From contig CM073524.1 in the NCBI GenBank assembly GCA_037074615.1, forward strand, positions 18,367,406 to 18,431,405: a stretch of 64,000 nt of DNA, given 5' to 3'. The position numbers and the translations under genes are program-made. Below, one piece after another: positions 47,053 to 59,367 of the stretch (positions are counted from its first letter, which is position 1; each line of letters opens with the position of its first letter). Under the pieces are notes generated by a model, which saw nothing but the letters and a program-made list of their open reading frames with translations, was not told the DNA's origin and ran no database searches. The DNA is from Leucaena leucocephala. Taxonomy: Eukaryota; Streptophyta; Magnoliopsida; Fabales; Fabaceae.

Positions 47053-48780
47053 TTGTTGAATTGCATGAACAAGAGCTTTGAATTCTTTCCATTGGATAGA
47101 GAAATTAATAGGACACTTCAACAAATAAAGAAAGCTAAACATCAAGCTAGTGTTGCATCTATTGCTGCTGATATTGAACCTGCATCTTATGCTATATTAG
47201 ATAATCATCTTGTCATGGAGCATGTTAATGAAGGTGAAGATCATACTCATAATCAGAATAATCAACATGAGCAATATGCAAAAAATAACAAGAACAATAG
47301 AAGGCCACATAGGAGCATAAGAGAACTCACTTCTTCTAATTTAAACTATGATACTTTTCACACCTGTCCTACTTTAGATGTGAACTTTAAGTTAAAAGGT
47401 CCTTTGCTGAGTAACTTACCAAAATATTATGGATTGGCAGGTGAGGATCCTTTCAAGCATTTGCAGACTATGCAGTGGGTTTGCTCAACTATGAAGCCTG
47501 TAGGAGCTGTCATGGATGATGTGCAGAGACAAGTCTTTCATTTCACACTGGAAGGAAAGGCAAAAGAATGGTTCTATATGCTGCCACATCATGCACCTCA
47601 AGCTCTACATTATTGGAACAACTTGAGAAGTGCCTTCTTGGAGAGATATTTTCCTATATCAAAGACTGCTGCATTGAGAAAGGAAATCTTTGCTGTAAAA
47701 CAATATGCTGAAGAATCTTTCTATGAGTTTTGGGGCAGATTTTAGGAGTTGTTGGCTAGATATCCATATCATCAGATTCCAATGGAACATTTGGTATAGT
47801 ACTTTCATTCAGGATTACGCTTTGCATGCAGAAAAAATTTGGATGCAGCTGCTGGGGGTTCTATTGATGATTTGACACCTATTGAAGCATGGAGCCTAAT
47901 TGAGAAGATAGCAAATAATGACCAGCAGTATGGAGGATTAGATGCTAGACAAGTGCATGAGGTTTCTGCAAGGTCTTTTCAGGATCATAGTAATCTGTCT
48001 TCTCAAGTGGCTGTTATGAGTGCTCAGATAACAATCTAGCTGCTCAACTGAGCAATTCACATATTCAAAACCCATACTCTCAAGCTCTAGTTGCTCCTAG
48101 CTGTCAAATCTGCTCATCTCTAATGCACATCAGTGCAAATTATCCTTTACATCATGAGGAGGTGTCAGCTATCTATCAAGGAAGACTGAACCAGTATCCA
48201 CCAAGGAATTCATATTCTAATACATACAATGAAGGATGGAGAGAGCATCCTAATTTTAGATGGAGAGATGGAGGTGGAGCTGTTGGTCAAAATAGATTCA
48301 ACAATGACAAGCAAGTGGCTGAATTATCTAGAGCCATAAAAGTGTCTAATTCTACAAAGGATAATGGAATTTTTGAGATACTCAAGAGCATTAATGTGAT
48401 GAATTCTAATATAAATTCTATTAATACAAACTTCAGCTCTAACTTCAAGGAATTGAGGTCTACAGTGGAGAACAACTTAGCAATGGCAGAATCTAAGTTT
48501 GTTGCTTTGGAGCATAAGTTAGAACAATGGGAAACAAAAGATGAAAACATGAATGACTATGTATCACAGCTAGCCAATTCAGTAAATGATGTTCAGGCCA
48601 GATTGGGAGGAAACTTACCCTCCAACACAGTTGTTAACCCAAAATTTGTAAATGCTGTGAGCTTCAGAAGTGGAAGAATAGTAGGGGAAATAGCTACCAA
48701 TGATAACGACAGGAAGAACAATAAATCAATTGAGCAGCAGAGCAGAGAAGAAAGCAGCAAGGAAAAGGATACGCTGTAGC
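47053..48780 (+). pseudogene. Athila gag pseudogene
   Basis: Opens near 47053 (in frame MLNCMNKSFEFF). The gag domain spans 47380-47990: GEDPFKHLQTMQWVCSTMKP, FHFTLEGKAKEWFYMLP, SAFLERYFPISKTAALRKEI, YEFWGRF, a stop, then DAAAGGSIDDLTPIEAWSLI. A further stop follows at 48039. CQICSSLMHISANYP near 48100-48135 is a degraded zinc knuckle. The 48140-48780 stretch holds a coiled-coil-like ELRSTVENN...LEHKLEQW segment and a charged tail. The domain order fits Athila; at least four stops make it inactive. Confidence 0.88.
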
Positions 48781-49089
48781 AAAATAAGCAAGTTGTATTG
48801 AAGGAATCTGCACAAGCACCTGTGATGAAGGAAGCAGCAGCTAGTCCCAGCAATACAAATCAGGAATCCAGTAGAAACTAGAATAAGAAGGACCATGAAG
48901 ATACAAAGCAGAATGACAAGGAGATAAGTATTAAGCACTTACCTTTTCCTACTGCATGCATATTTCCTAAGAAATTTTTAAAGGATAAACAGGAACAAGA
49001 TATTCTGAATCTGTTAGGTAAGTTGGAAGTTAATTGCCACTTGTGGATCTAATCAAGAGTATACCTAAGTATGGAAAATTTATGAAAGA
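48781..49089 (+). pseudogene. Athila gag-protease linker
   Basis: Low-complexity Q/K/E-rich sequence followed by HLPFPTACIFPKKFLKDKQE, which resembles the linker before Athila protease. Cut at 49090 by the B solo LTR; the frame resumes at 51938. Confidence 0.6.
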
Positions 49090-51932
49090 TGTAATATCCT
49101 TAATTTTTTGTACTGGTTTCTATGTACAGATTAAATGGAATATATGAGTTCCTTTTCAGGAAAAGGATGTGGTCCTTTATGTAAAGAAAATGATTAAATT
49201 GCAAAAGAAAGGAAATAAAAGGACTTAAATGTAATTATGGAAAGATTAAAGCTAAGAAGGAAAAGTAGACAAAAATGTGGGGTCTTTAGGTGTAATTTTA
49301 GCCAAATAAAGGGACTTAGTTGAAAAGAAGAAAAGTTTCCGGGGCAAAAGTGTAATTATGAAAACTTGGACCGGAAATAGGCAAAAATAGTGATCGTACT
49401 CCGATCAGCCCCATATCCCACCAGTAGGTAGAGCAAGTGACGCCGGGTAATCCAGCCTAATATAGGAATTTTTGAAGACTCCAGATAGCCAGAAATGGAT
49501 TGATCGTCCAAAAGTTATAAAAATTCCTACCGGATACCCTAGATTTCAAATATAAGTAAGAAATTGCAGGATGATGCACCCTTATGGGGCGGATGTCAGG
49601 AAACTGACAGAATACCGATAGGAGGTATGTAGAAAAAGTTATTCACAAATTAGAAAATCCAGACGGGAGTATGAGGCCTCCAGGGATCCGATAGGGAGAT
49701 TTATCGGTATTTAAACTAAGACTGAATGAGGTCGGGTAACAACAGTCAGATGCCCGTTAGAATCCAAATGGCTGCCCAGACACAGTAGGGCAGTGTATCT
49801 GACAGAAGGAGTCGGTGTCTGGATATGTGTGTAAACGGTTTATAATAAGCTAAAATATTCGGTGAACCTGGACAGGGGAGGATTCCTCGTAATGCGTGCC
49901 ATGAAGGTGTTGGACCCAGAAAGGCCCAAAAAATGGCGCCATCAAAGGCCCAATAAGATACATGGACTGATAGGTGGGCTAGTGTTCAGCAGAACCCCGA
50001 AAAAGTGCAAAATTACGAAAATGCCCCTATGTTGTACAAAAAGGGCAGCAGATGAATGAAGGGCATTCTGGTCATTCTGGACAGGCCTAGAGGCTAAGAC
50101 ATATCTAAATAAGCTTGACTAGAGCCAGTATATGCTTTGACCAGGTTCAGAAAGGTGTAAAATGACGATTTTGCCCTTAGGGTTAAAATAGGACAAGATA
50201 GGGCACCAAGGGCATTTCGGTCATTCCGCAGGGGATCTGTAACTAAGTCTGGACCAGTATTAAAAAGTTAATGATATAAATGGTCTAGATACTAAATGTG
50301 AGGTCAGTAGACATAAAAAGGATTTTTAGAAAAATCAGATTCAGAAAATAGCATGTTTTTCGAGGAGACAGACCGGGCCGGTACCGGATTGGATCGGAAA
50401 GCTTCCGGAAGGCTCTAGCTCTCTCTCAATTTTGCCATGTGAAGAATGTGGGAGGTGAGGTGTCCCATGAGTTGGCATTGAGTGATGTCATGCATGATGC
50501 AGTAAAAGGAATAAAGAAAAATAGGAAATTAAGGAAAAACCAGGACCACAGGATCATAAGTCTTCAAAATTACGAGATTGCCATTGCTCAACACTATAAA
50601 TACCCCCTAGCTCCTCATTTTGGCACAAGCAAGAAAGAGAGGAAGAAAGAAGTTCTTGAGAGAGAAAGTGAGAGAAAGAAAGAAGTAAGGAAGTTCTGGT
50701 GAAGTTGGAAGTAGTAAAGAAGTTCTTAAGCTCTGCTTTTGAGGTAGCAACTAATCCTAGCTCTTATGTAATGTCTTTGTGATTTGTTGTGCTTTTGTTT
50801 GGTTGGATTGTTGTCTTATATGTTATGCTTGAAGCTCTATTCCAATGCTATGATCATATGTTATTGAATATGGAAGCATGCAGCATACTTATCTGTACAC
50901 AATCACAAGCAAGCACCGTCACTCTGCATTACATATATTGTTATGATTATTGCTACTGGCATTCTTTTGAATCTCATTCCCAAATATAACATTACAGGGG
51001 AGGTTCTCTCAAAATAAAATTTGGAAATCTTAAGAGACGCCGGTAGGCTGCCGAAATTCTGGCAACGAAGCAGGAACAAAGAAAGGAACTGATACGTAGT
51101 GTGTACGTAGGTGCTGTCTAAGGAGGCTGGAAGTGAGTGGACCTAGCAGGTTCATCCAGTCTTTCCTGGGTACTTACGTAGAATGGTAGCTCCTACGGGA
51201 ATTACCGAATCGGTACAAGATCGGTTACTTTCTACAGACGAAATGTAGCAGTTATGCTGCCGGATTTTAGACAACGAAAAGTGTAACAGAAATATGAGGA
51301 TGTTAATCATGCACTGATGTATAACAGTAGATTTTTTAAAAATAATTGTTATTTGGCATGTTTGACTGATATATGATGTATGTATGCACTAATATGTAAG
51401 GTTGGTTGCTGAAAAATGGCCTTGTGAACAGTAATCCGTGGAGACCTATTGATGTTTGATAAATCATTAAAAATAGTAAATGGTTGAATAAATGTATTAT
51501 ATTTTTATGGTAAATAGTGGACATCCTAAGCTTTTATTCTATATATATAGTGTCTTATTTGTATGTATACACGAAGAGATATAAATTGTTAAAGTTGGGA
51601 CCAGAATGCTGGATTCAGGAGAAAATCATTGGATGAACAGTAAAGTTGAAACGTTGACCCACGTTGGATTTGTCAAGGAATGGTCAACCAATGATTTTTA
51701 CCTGAAATATAATTAAGTTATATTCATTTATCAATTTGAACCACTTCATTTAAATTTTTGTAGAATTAGTTATGATTTTTCAAAGTCAGGTCACTCATCT
51801 GGAATTGGCCACAGTGAACAGTACCCAATGAAAAAACAATTCCAGATTAAGAGTTTAGACTTCAATAACCCTGAAAGTGGTTCTAAGTGCTACTGAATGG
51901 TGCTTAAGATATATAAAAACAAGGATGTGACA
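49090..51932 (+). mobile_element. Solo LTR of family B (+) in Athila gag-pol
   Basis: 2843 bp, TGTAATATCCTTAATTTT to GGATGTGACA, duplication AAAGA at 49085-49089 and 51933-51937. TATA box at 50595-50602. The same subfamily, in the other orientation, disrupts the D integrase at 21649-24448. Confidence 0.95.
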
Positions 51933-51937
51933 AAAGA

Positions 51938-52520
51938 GCTCTGTACTAATATAAAAATATGCAAACCAAATGAAAGGGTGCAAATAGGATCTAATGTGTC
52001 AGCTTTACTTAAGCCACAACTTCCTATAAAATGTGATGATCCAGGTTCATTAACAATTCCAATTACTGTTGGCAAGTTTTAGTGTGCTAATACTTTGTTA
52101 GATCTTGGTGTAGCTATTAATGTCATGCCAACTTCCATCTATATATCATTAGGCATAGGCATGGGCTCACTTAAGGAGACTTCAATGATAGTGCAGCTTG
52201 TTGATCGAACCACTAGGAAACCAGAGGGACTGTTAGAGGATATATTAGTGAAGGTCAAAGACCTAATTATACCTACAGATTTTTATGTCTTAGACATGAC
52301 ACAAGAGTCAAATTCAGAGGGACCTATTATCTTGGGTAGGCCATTCCTTAGAACAGCCAACACTGTGATAATCATGAAAAATGGGAGCATTACAATAGAA
52401 GTGGGTGATAATGTCATAACTGTTAATATTTATGAAGCAATGAGACATCCATTTGAAGATTACTCACTGTTAGGCTTAAGTACATTGATGCATACATTGA
52501 AGAAGCTAAAGATGAACATG
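51938..52520 (+). pseudogene. Athila protease
   Basis: KPQLPIKCDDPGSLTIPITV, a stop, then CANTLLDLGVAINVMPTSIY with the DLG active-site triad normal for Athila protease, followed by PTDFYVLDM, EGPIILGRPFLRTANTVI and NVYEAMRHP-like sequence. One in-frame stop at 52080 and a shift near 52500. Confidence 0.88.
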
Positions 52521-53840
52521 AGTTATTGCTGCAAAATTCTGAAAAAGCTGAATATGAATTGTTTGAATTTGAAATTTCTTCTTCTTCTGTATTTTCTTTG
52601 GATAGTAGTGGTGATGTGTCAAGTATTAACCAAGTTTCAGTTGATAGCTTACTTTCCACCCTACAATCTTTTTCTTTTGATGTTTCTGATATTTTTATTG
52701 AGGATTTCATTGCAGGAATAGAATTGGAAGTTGTAGAACCTGTGATGAAAGAATTGTTAAAACTTGTTTCAGCTTTAGAAACTAGGAAGTTGGGTCCATC
52801 AATTGTCCAGCCACCTGAGTTGGAACTCAAACCACTTCCTAGTAACCTTAAATATATGTTTTTGGCTGAAAATAGTACATTGCCCGTCATAATTGCTAAT
52901 GTACTTTCTGTTTCTGAGGAAGAGAGATTAATTTTAGTCTTAAAAACACATAAGAAAGCAATAGGTTGGACTCTAGCTGATATACCTGGTATAGATGCAT
53001 CTGTATGCACACATAAAATTCTGTTAAATGATGGAGCCAGGCCTATTAAGCAACAACAAAGAAGGCTAAACCCCTTGATATCTGATGTAGTCAAGAAAGA
53101 AGTGACTAAATTGTTAAATGCTGGCATTATTTACCCAATTTTAGATAGTGAATAGGTGAGTCCAGTTCATGTGGTGCCTAAGAAGAGTAGTTAACTGTGG
53201 TAAGGAATGAACAAAATGAACTAATCCCTACTAGAGTGCAGAATTCATGGAGAGTATGCATTGATTATAGGAAATTGAATGATGCAACTAGGAAGGATCA
53301 TTTCCCTTTACCATTTATAGATCAAATATTGGAAAGGCTTGCTGGAAAAACTAATTACTGCTTTCTTGATGGTTTTTCAGGATATTTTCAGGTACCCATT
53401 GCACCAGAAGATCAAGAGAATACCATATTTACTTGTCCATTCGGTACCTATGCCTATAGGAGGATGCCATTTGGCTTGTGTAATACTCCTGGAACATTTT
53501 AAAGAGCCATGATGTCCATATTCAGTGAATTCTTGGAAAGAAATATGGAGGTATTCATGGATAATTTTATAGTATATGGTAAGAACTTTGATGAATGTTT
53601 AGAAAGTTTAGAGAAAGTCTTACAAGATGCATTGAGAAGAAGCTTGTGCTGAATTTTGAGAAGTGCCATTTTATGGTAGATAAAGGCATAGTTCTAGGAT
53701 ATCTAATATCTAAGAATGGGATTGAGGTAGATAAAGCTAAAATTGAAGTTATTTCTTCTCTTCCCTATCCCAAATCTTTAAAGGAACTAAGGTCATTCCT
53801 AGGACATGCTGATTCTATAGAAGATTCATAAAGAATTTTA
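52521..53840 (+). pseudogene. Athila reverse transcriptase
   Basis: An acidic linker leads to IGWTLADIPGIDASVCTHKI, then RPIKQQQRRLNPLI, a stop, SPVHVVPKKS, WRVCIDYRKLNDATRKDHFP, CFLDGFSGYFQVPIAPEDQE, YAYRRMPFGLCNTPGTF, a stop and MEVFMDNFIVYGKNFDEC. The catalytic FMDD is changed to FMDN. After a shift come CIEKKLVLNFEKCHFMV and KSLKELRSFLGHA. The altered active site and the stops mean no activity. Confidence 0.92.
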
Positions 53841-54500
53841 GCAAGATTGCATCTCCTCTATCTAAACTCATGCAAAAAGATGTAGAATTCTGTTTTGATG
53901 ATACTTGTAAGAGTGCATTTGACACTATTAAAACTATGCTTATCACACCACCTATACTTGTTCCACCTAATTGGCACTTAGATTTTGAACTTTCATGTGA
54001 TGCATCAAATGAATCTGTAGGTGCCATGTTAGGACAGAAAGTTGGTAAGCTATATAAAGTCATTTCATATGCCTCTAAGACATTAGATAGTGCTCAACAG
54101 AACTACACTACTACAGAAAAAGAACTCTTTGCTATAGTGTTTGCTCTTGACAAATTCAGATCTTATCTTTTGAGTTCTAAAGTGATTATATACACTGACC
54201 ATGTTGCTGTAAAGTTCTTGTTTAAAAAGCCACAGTGCAAGCCTAGACTCTTGAGATGGATGCTGCTAGTCCAAGAATTTGATATGGAGATAAGGGACAA
54301 AGTTAGAGCAGAAAATGTGGTAGCTGACCATTTGAGCAGATTGCCTGAAAACACTAGGGGAGTATTAGATTCTGACATCATTTATGATACATTTAGAGAT
54401 TGTTCTATTTCTGTGATTTCTGTAATTACACCTTGGTACTACCACATAGTGAACTACATTTTTACTAGTATAATCTCACCTTCTTTATCTCATTTACAGG
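53841..54500 (+). pseudogene. Athila RNase H
   Basis: An open segment from 53870: DVEFCFDDTCKSAFDTIKTM, LSCDASNESVGAMLGQ (catalytic Asp), KVISYASKTLDSAQQNYTTT, EKELFAIVFALDKFRSYLLS, IIYTDHVAVKFLF and VVADHLSRLP. All motifs of a Ty3/gypsy RNase H are present and this stretch is not interrupted. Confidence 0.92.
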
Positions 54501-55010
54501 GCCAGAAGATCAAGCATGAGGCAAAATTTTACATTTGCGAACCACCCATCCTATGGAAGATATGCAGTGATCAAGTTATAAGAAGATGTGTGCCAAGTGA
54601 AGAAGTAGATAGCATTCTTACAGTATGCCATTCTTCTGTTTACGGAGGATATTTCAGTGCAAAGAAGACTTCTAAAAAGATTTTGGATGCTGGTTTTTAT
54701 TGGCCACAGATGTTCAAGGACTGCTATGAATACTGCAAAGCTTGTGATAGTTGTCAACATTTCAGTGGACTGACTAAGAGACATGAAATGCCTCAGCAAC
54801 CTATGCTGTTCTGCGAGGTGTTTGAAGTATGGGGCATTGACTTCATGGGGCAATTTCCACCATCTTTTGGTTATACATATATTCTGTTAGCTATGGATTA
54901 TCTCTCAAGATGGGTGGAAACTGTACCAACAAGAAAGGATGATGTAGTGACAGTTTCAAAATTTCTGAAATCAAACATCCTTTTAAGGTTTGGTATTCCA
55001 AGAGGTATAG
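54501..55010 (+). pseudogene. Athila integrase, truncated by C insertion
   Basis: In frame with the RNase H: CHSSVYGGYFSAKKTSKKIL, GFYWPQMFKDCYEYCKACDS and CQH make the HHCC region, though the first His pattern is weak. Then VWGIDFMGQFPPSFG (first catalytic Asp), YILLAMDYLSRWVETVPT and LLRFGIPRGIV. The reading ends at 55010 where a C LTR begins. The rest of the integrase and the 3' LTR would lie to the right of the window. Confidence 0.92.
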
Positions 55011-56949
55011 TGTAACATCCCAATTTTCAGGCCTAGAGACACGGAAATAGCCTGAGAATGAGAGACTACCAGACCCCTTTTTAGCAGAAGTCCCAGAGGA
55101 ACGTAAAGAGTTTCAGGGACTGAGCTACGAGTAAGTAAAGGTACGGGGACTTATGTGTAAACAGTGGAAGTCCCAAGGGGTAGAATGGCCATTTGGGATG
55201 ATGTAAAGGTCAAAGGTTGAAGAGTTACGAGCTGACCGTTATGGTCGCGACTAAAGTAAAGTATGGTCGCGACTAGTGGCTGCAGAAAGAGCCACGCGCG
55301 ACAAGAAAGCATTGTGGTCGCGATGTTGAAGACTTTGGTCGCGACGAGAGTGTATTATGGTCGCGACTAATAGTGGCAAAAAGCCTTAGACGCGACTAAA
55401 ATGTGTTGTGGTCGCGACGATAGCATGTTGTGGTCGCGACGAGAAGATGTTATGGTCGCGACTAATGTACACAGAAGTGTAAGGTCGCGACAAGATGATG
55501 TTGAGGTCGCGACTAGTGACTAAAGTGGTGCCAAGCGTACGGGCCATGAGTGGAGAAGGTCCAAATGAGATAGTTACCCGGTTAGAGATAGACCGGAGAC
55601 AGGAGGCCAGATACAGGAAAGGTTATCTGGAAACCATGAGGTGGACTAATAAGGTATCCTCATGGGACCCACAAGATGCCACATGGCATTAAAGTAATGG
55701 TTCAGTAGAGTAAAGTTACTCGGTTGGCACAAAAACTGAGGAAGTGATCAGATAAGTCTGGGGCTTATCTGGATAGCATTGGGAAGCATGCAAGGTCTCT
55801 TCCAGTCGCCACATGGCATTAGTCTGGAGAAAGCAGATAAAGCTGAGGGCACGCATTACGAGGCAGGAGACTGGACCGGTGAGTCAGCTGCTGAGGTGTC
55901 CAGGATTTTCAGCATATGATAAATGTGGCGCTGAGGTGTCCCGGTGAGGTGTCCCGATGATGTCATGCATGATGCAGTAAATGAGGAATTAAAGAAAATA
56001 GGAAAATCCAGGAAAAACCAGGACCGCAGGATCAAAGTTCATGGTAATTACGGAATTGCCATTGAAGGCAATTATAAATACCCCCCCTTGGCTCATTTGC
56101 ATTCACGCATGGAGAGGAGAATGAGAGAGAAAGAAGAGAGGGAAAGGGAAGGAAAGGAAGAGAGAAAGGAGAAAGGAAGAAAGGAAGTTCTGGCGGAGCT
56201 GGAAGCAGAATAGAGATAGTAAGGTTCTGCTAAGCTAGCCAGGTAGTAACTAATCCTAGCTTTTATGTAATGGCTTTGTGATTTGATGTGCTATTGTTTG
56301 GTTGGATTGTTGTCTTATATGTTATGTCTGAAGCTCTGCTGTAATGCTATGATCATATGTTATTAAGCATGGAAGCACGCAGCATACTTATCTATACACA
56401 ATCACAAGCAAGCACTGTCACTCTGCATTACATATATTGTTATGATTGTTGCTACTGAGATTCCCTCGAATCTCATTCCCATCCATAACCCATTACAGGG
56501 AGGTTATGCTGAAGTGGATTTTGAGAATCCTGGGAGACGCCGTTATGCTGCCGAAGTTAAGACTGAACGTCATAGTATATGATAAGTACTGTGTACGTAG
56601 TGCTGTCTAAGGAGGCTAGAAGTGAGTGGACCTAGCCGGTTCATCTAGTCTTTCCTGGGTACTACGTAGAATGGTAGTCCTCATGAGGGAATTACCGAAT
56701 CAGTACAGTTCAGTTCTTTGTACAGCTGAAGCGTAGCGGTTATGCTGCCGGAGTTTAGGCAGAAAGAGATGTAATAGGAATATGAGAATTATGTATATGT
56801 CTTGTTGTATATGCCATATTGTATGACATTTTATGATTCAATGATAATATGGTTTGGCATATTCAAATTATGAATGATGAAGTTAAGCCATTTTAAGCTA
56901 ATATTGCTTCCGCTAGTGTACTATGAGGGCTGTAATGGAGGATGTTTCA
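55011..56949 (+). repeat. C element 5' LTR (+)
   Basis: 1939 bp, TGTAACATCCCAATTTTC to GGATGTTTCA, with PBS following. TATA box at 56073-56080. Five bp before it read TATAG. It is about 0.8-1.2 kb shorter than the A, B and D LTRs: the middle of U3 is absent and a GTCGCGAC array stands there. Downstream of the array it matches A LTRs closely (GTTACTCGGTTGGCAC, GGCTTATCTGGATAGCATTG). Confidence 0.93.
55243..55513. repeat. GTCGCGAC box array in the C U3
   Basis: Cores at 55244, 55267, 55296, 55318, 55339, 55361, 55390, 55412, 55434, 55455, 55484 and 55507. Gaps are 23, 29, 22, 21, 22, 29, 22, 22, 21, 29 and 23. Ten are intact; two read CGCGCGAC or ACGCGAC. The 29-bp gaps contain GCAGAAAGAG, GGCAAAAAG and CACAGAAGTG. 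Upstream of the TATA box by about 0.57 kb. Confidence 0.9.
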
Positions 56950-57086
56950 TTTTGGTATCAGAGCAAGAGGTTCTGGCACCAACCAGAAAGGACTCTGGTG
57001 CAGAGCATAAGATTCTGGCACAGAACAGAAGTTCTGGCTCAGTGATGCTCTGATTTAGCCCTTGAGTACGAGAGAATAGCACTCAG

Positions 57087-57421
57087 GTCGCGACTAACGT
57101 GGTTTAGGTCGCGACGTGTAGCCTCAATGAGAGGTTTAGTCGTGACGCATAAGTTTCTAGGTTGCGACGGTTATTTACAGAGAGATTAGGTCGCGACGTG
57201 TATGTTACAAGGTCGCGACGGAATCTGAGGTTACGACGAGAGAGGTCTAGTGTCGCGACTGAAGAGTTAAGGTTGCGACGTAAGGAGGCCTAGGTCGCGA
57301 CGAGTTAGGCTCAGGTCGCGACAATAGAAGAGTGAGGTCGCGACTAAAGGACAGAAATGTTAGATCATCATAAGTTGAGTATGATGGTCACGACTAAGGA
57401 ATAGAAATGATAAGTCGTGAG
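57087..57421. repeat. GTCGCGAC box array in the C leader
   Basis: Cores at 57088, 57109, 57140, 57162, 57191, 57213, 57231, 57253, 57273, 57294, 57315, 57338, 57388 and 57415. Gaps are 21, 31, 22, 29, 22, 18, 22, 20, 21, 21, 23, 50 and 27. TTACAGAGAGATT stands in the 29-bp gap after 57162. It begins 124 bp after the PBS. Confidence 0.88.
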
Positions 57422-59367
57422 GAGTTAAGGGTGACGAAGGATCATAATGGTATGAATAACGATTAACCAATACTCAGATCACGACGAAATGACAGAGATG
57501 TCCTGGTATGACATTAGAAGATTCAGATCGGGACTATTATGGGTTTAGAAGAGCCCGTGGAGATAAAGCTCCTAGATGGAATAAGATGTGTTCATGTTTC
57601 GTTGTGAAGGAAAAGACAGGTGAACACAAAGCATGAACATAGAGCTTGAGTGGAGAAGCCATGCATAGAGGAAGTTGGCAACTCCAATAAGCAAGTCATC
57701 CTTGCTAGGCAGGATAAGCCGCAAAGGATGATAATGATGAGTTAAGATGAGCTAGCTAGATGAGATAGCTAGAATGAGATAGATCCTCCATGTGATTTCG
57801 AGGAGTAGATCTACATGGTAAAGGTCTTATTCAACCTAGTTGAATAAAAGACCTGAGAGCTATAATGAGATAGCTAGTATGAAGTTTGCCTAGGAATAAT
57901 CCTAGGGCATAGCCTAAAGGCTAGAGATGTGATGATGTTTGATATAGCCTAAGGCTAAGGCTAGAGACGTAATGGTTAATAGGTAAAGAGTAATATTCCC
58001 TAAGCAGAGGGATTCCATCACAGAGATCTAGGATAGAGTACCCTAAAGAATAGAAGTAATAGTAAAAGATGATGAATGAGATCTATGCGACTGAAGTTCG
58101 CTAGGATCAAGAGAAAGATGTGTTTTTAGGTGCTTAAGGGCTATGGCTCGTGTGTCTGGAAAACAAAACCGTGACCTCATGTGGGCACCAGGCCTGCCTA
58201 AGGGGAAAGCGGATAATATCTTTGTGAAGAGGTTCTGGGCTGTTACAGTAAAGGCCGATAAGGAACCATAGTCTGGTCAAGAATAAACTGAGACTGATAG
58301 ATAGACAAAAGAAGAAAAGAGATAGTAGAAAGGTAGCCACAGATTATGAGGTAAAGGGACTCCCCTATTTCCTATGTAAGAAAGAATGATGAAAGGTTGA
58401 GTCTGTACCCTAATAAGAGGGTAGCGTGGCAGTCTGAAATAGATAGATATTTCAGGATGAATGATCAGGCTAAGATAGGCAATATGATAAAGAAATTATG
58501 TTTGAGGCTTACTTAGTTTATTGCAATGTCTAATGGATGGTTGAGCAAAGTATGATGATGATATGGCTTATGATGCCATAAGTTATAATAGATAGTTGCA
58601 TCTCCTTGCAGTTGTCATATGATGACATGCATGTTAGAGTATGCCATGATGAATGAGTACTCCCCTTTTTGCAGTGCATGCAGGGTAGAGTATATATATA
58701 TGAGTACAGATATGAGATGAGGAAGTTATGAGGAAAGTATGTTGCTCCCATACCATATGACATGTAATGAGATATGTATTGAGGATGATAGATAGTCTCA
58801 GTTCATGGGACAATAAGTTATGATATTCAGATATGATTGAGGATACTCAGGTAATTCTGCAGACTTGTGAATGCAGTACTCAGAGCCATTTCTGTTGAAA
58901 GGAATGGTATACAGAAAGAAAATCAGATAAGAGTAAAAGAGATTGTTTCTAGATCACTCTTCAGACAAGAGTTGGATCTGAAACAGATGGCTGTCAGATA
59001 GAGCTAGATTTAGATGAGTATAGATCACTCTTCAGATAAGAGTTAGATCTGATACAGAATGCTCGCAGTTAGAGCATAGTTCAAATGGCTCGCAGTTAGA
59101 GTATAGATGAGATATGATGAGGCCATAGCAATAGAATGCAATGGCAGGTGGTTAGACCGTGATTGCACAAGTCATGGTAAGCCACAGTAAAGTATGAAAG
59201 ATGAGAAGGAACTCCTGAGTAAAAGAGGAAGTAAGTAAAGTCTGGGTAAAGGATATGAGGCTAGAAAATTTCTAAAATTTTTATGGAGTTATCAACAGGT
59301 GGAAGCAGTTAACCTTATAACTTAGTCTGTTGGTTTAAGATCTTCGACAGATATGCAGTACAACAGA

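Noticed and set aside
55243..55513. Boxes as CAMTA (VCGCGB) sites
   Set aside because: The CGCG core here is flanked by T and A (TCGCGA), which does not fit the VCGCGB consensus. A different factor, if any, would be needed.
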